A stretch of 6,595 nucleotides of DNA, taken from the NCBI GenBank assembly GCA_035267815.1, contig DATFLK010000005.1:1-6595 (forward strand), written 5' to 3'. Position numbers and translations under genes: made by a program. Positions 5,735-6,595 of this stretch are shown here, one piece after another; the first letter of the stretch is position 1; the number at the start of each line of letters is the position of its first letter. A model generated the notes under the pieces. The model was not told the origin of the DNA. It worked only from the letters and a program-made list of their open reading frames with translations, and ran no database searches. The stretch comes from DATFLK01 sp035267815 (GTDB lineage: Bacteria; Pseudomonadota; Zetaproteobacteria; Mariprofundales; Mariprofundaceae).

Positions 5735-6595
5735 GCTTCCTCCTTGCCAAGAAGTCGGGGTTTCAGAAATTCACCGTCGCGGCACAACAGGGTCGCCTCC
5801 ACCACCTCGTCCTCGGTATCGACACCAAGCGCAGCTCCCTTGTCAGCCAGCATCGGCTGCACAAAATTGAACACGTTGCGGGCGTACAGGCTGCTCGCAT
5901 CGGCGGACATCAGAGCGGGAATGTTGCTGATACCGACCAGCGTCACGCCGTGCTTCTCCACCACCTTGTCGAGCTCAGAGGCCTCGCAGTTTCCCCCCAT
6001 CTCAACGGCCATATCAACCACCACCGAACCGGGTTTCATCTGTTCCACCATCGCCTCGGTCACCAGAACGGGAGCGGGCTTGCCGGGAATCAGGGCCGTG
6101 GTAATAACGATATCCGCCGCCATCACATGCTTCTCAAGCAGTTCAGACTGCTTGCGCCTGTACTCCTCAGACATCTCCCTGGCGTAGCCACCGGCATCCT
6201 CGGCATCTTCCTCGCCCGACACCTCGACGAACTTGGCGCCCAAGCTCTCCACCTGCTCCTTGGCTGCGGCACGCACATCGAAAGCCTCCACCATCGCGCC
6301 CAGACGCCGCGCCGTGGCGATCGCCTGCAAACCGGCCACACCAGCCCCCAGCACCAGCGTCCTGGCCGGCTGCACCGTACCAGCTGCAGTCATCAGCATG
6401 GGGAAGAAACGCTTGTAATGCTCGGCCGCCAGCAGCACAGCCTTGTAACCGGCAATGTTCGCCTGACTGGAGAGCACGTCCATGTTCTGTGCGCGAGAGA
6501 TGCGCGGCACCAGCTCAAGCGAGAAACAGGTCAGGCCGGACTTGCCGTACTCCTCGAGCAATTCGTTATTGAAGGGCGAAAGCATGCCGATCACG
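5731..6595 (-). CDS. pntAA: NAD(P) transhydrogenase subunit alpha, NAD-binding part (PntAA), 5' end missing
   Basis: PntAA is the peripheral, cytoplasmic domain I that binds NAD(H) and donates hydride to NADP+ held by PntB. The last 288 codons (287 residues plus TGA) are present and the frame runs off the window. Visible are PRISRAQNMDVLSSQANIAG, whose Arg31, Gln36, Asp39 and Ser42 (numbered from the first visible residue) align with R. rubrum Arg127, Gln132, Asp135 and Ser138. Next come the Rossmann loop LGAGVAGLQA (82-91), the mobile-loop region GGYAREMSEEYRRKQ and ALIPGKPAPVL. The alignment implies about 96 residues are missing, for a full length near 383, the usual size. The GTG at 6594-6592 lies inside the protein and is not the start. 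Ends in ATGA overlap with pntAB. The pnt promoter must lie outside this window. Confidence 0.96.
   Translation of the reverse strand, partial: VIGMLSPFNNELLEEYGKSGLTCFSLELVPRISRAQNMDVLSSQANIAGYKAVLLAAEHYKRFFPMLMTAAGTVQPARTLVLGAGVAGLQAIATARRLGAMVEAFDVRAAAKEQVESLGAKFVEVSGEEDAEDAGGYAREMSEEYRRKQSELLEKHVMAADIVITTALIPGKPAPVLVTEAMVEQMKPGSVVVDMAVEMGGNCEASELDKVVEKHGVTLVGISNIPALMSADASSLYARNVFNFVQPMLADKGAALGVDTEDEVVEATLLCRDGEFLKPRLLGKEEA

Noticed and set aside
6592..6594. GTG as the start of pntAA
   Set aside because: Alignment of the RISRAQ segment with R. rubrum PntAA puts this codon near residue 97, so it is an internal valine.
1..6595. A previously undescribed system within the window
   Set aside because: Every coding region belongs to a well-known housekeeping family and no gap is long enough for another gene; only the noncoding elements remain unexplained.

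Overview
The window holds two housekeeping gene sets, all read from the minus strand. In transcription order (right to left) they are pntAA (5' end cut by the window edge), pntAB, pntB, a 221-base gap, then rpsL, rpsG, fusA and tuf (3' end cut by the other edge). The organism looks like a Gram-negative bacterium, probably of the Pseudomonadota. The reasons are the classical rpsL-rpsG-fusA-tuf 'str' order, the canonical protein lengths, the three-gene proton-translocating transhydrogenase of the Rhodospirillum rubrum type, and base composition that by eye is GC-rich. I cannot name a genus from sequence alone.

Region 3982-6595 encodes NAD(P) transhydrogenase. PntAA is the NAD(H)-binding domain I, PntAB the small membrane part, and PntB the second membrane part plus the NADP(H)-binding domain III. 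The genes are tightly packed: pntAA and pntAB overlap in an ATGA, and pntAB and pntB are 10 bases apart with the ribosome binding site overlapping the stop. Together they use the proton gradient to make NADPH from NADH.

Region 3761-3981 is the only real intergenic region. It carries three compact stem-loops downstream of pntB, none with a T tract. A near-consensus sigma70-type promoter follows (TTGACA, 17 bases, TATGGT). Then a hairpin plus six Ts sits at the very start of the predicted str transcript, which could be an attenuator or a 5' stability element.

Region 1-3760 is the str operon: ribosomal proteins S12 and S7, then elongation factors EF-G and EF-Tu. The S12-S7 gap is only 12 bases, too short for the long S7-binding intercistronic RNA known in E. 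coli. The S7-EF-G gap is 73 bases and AT-rich, with a stem-loop over the rpsG stop codon and an 11-base direct repeat. EF-G most likely starts at a GTG, six codons downstream of the longest open frame.

No mobile element, CRISPR array, tRNA, rRNA or novel protein system is visible. The observations worth following are the leader hairpin, the pnt-str junction and the unusual intercistronic spacing.
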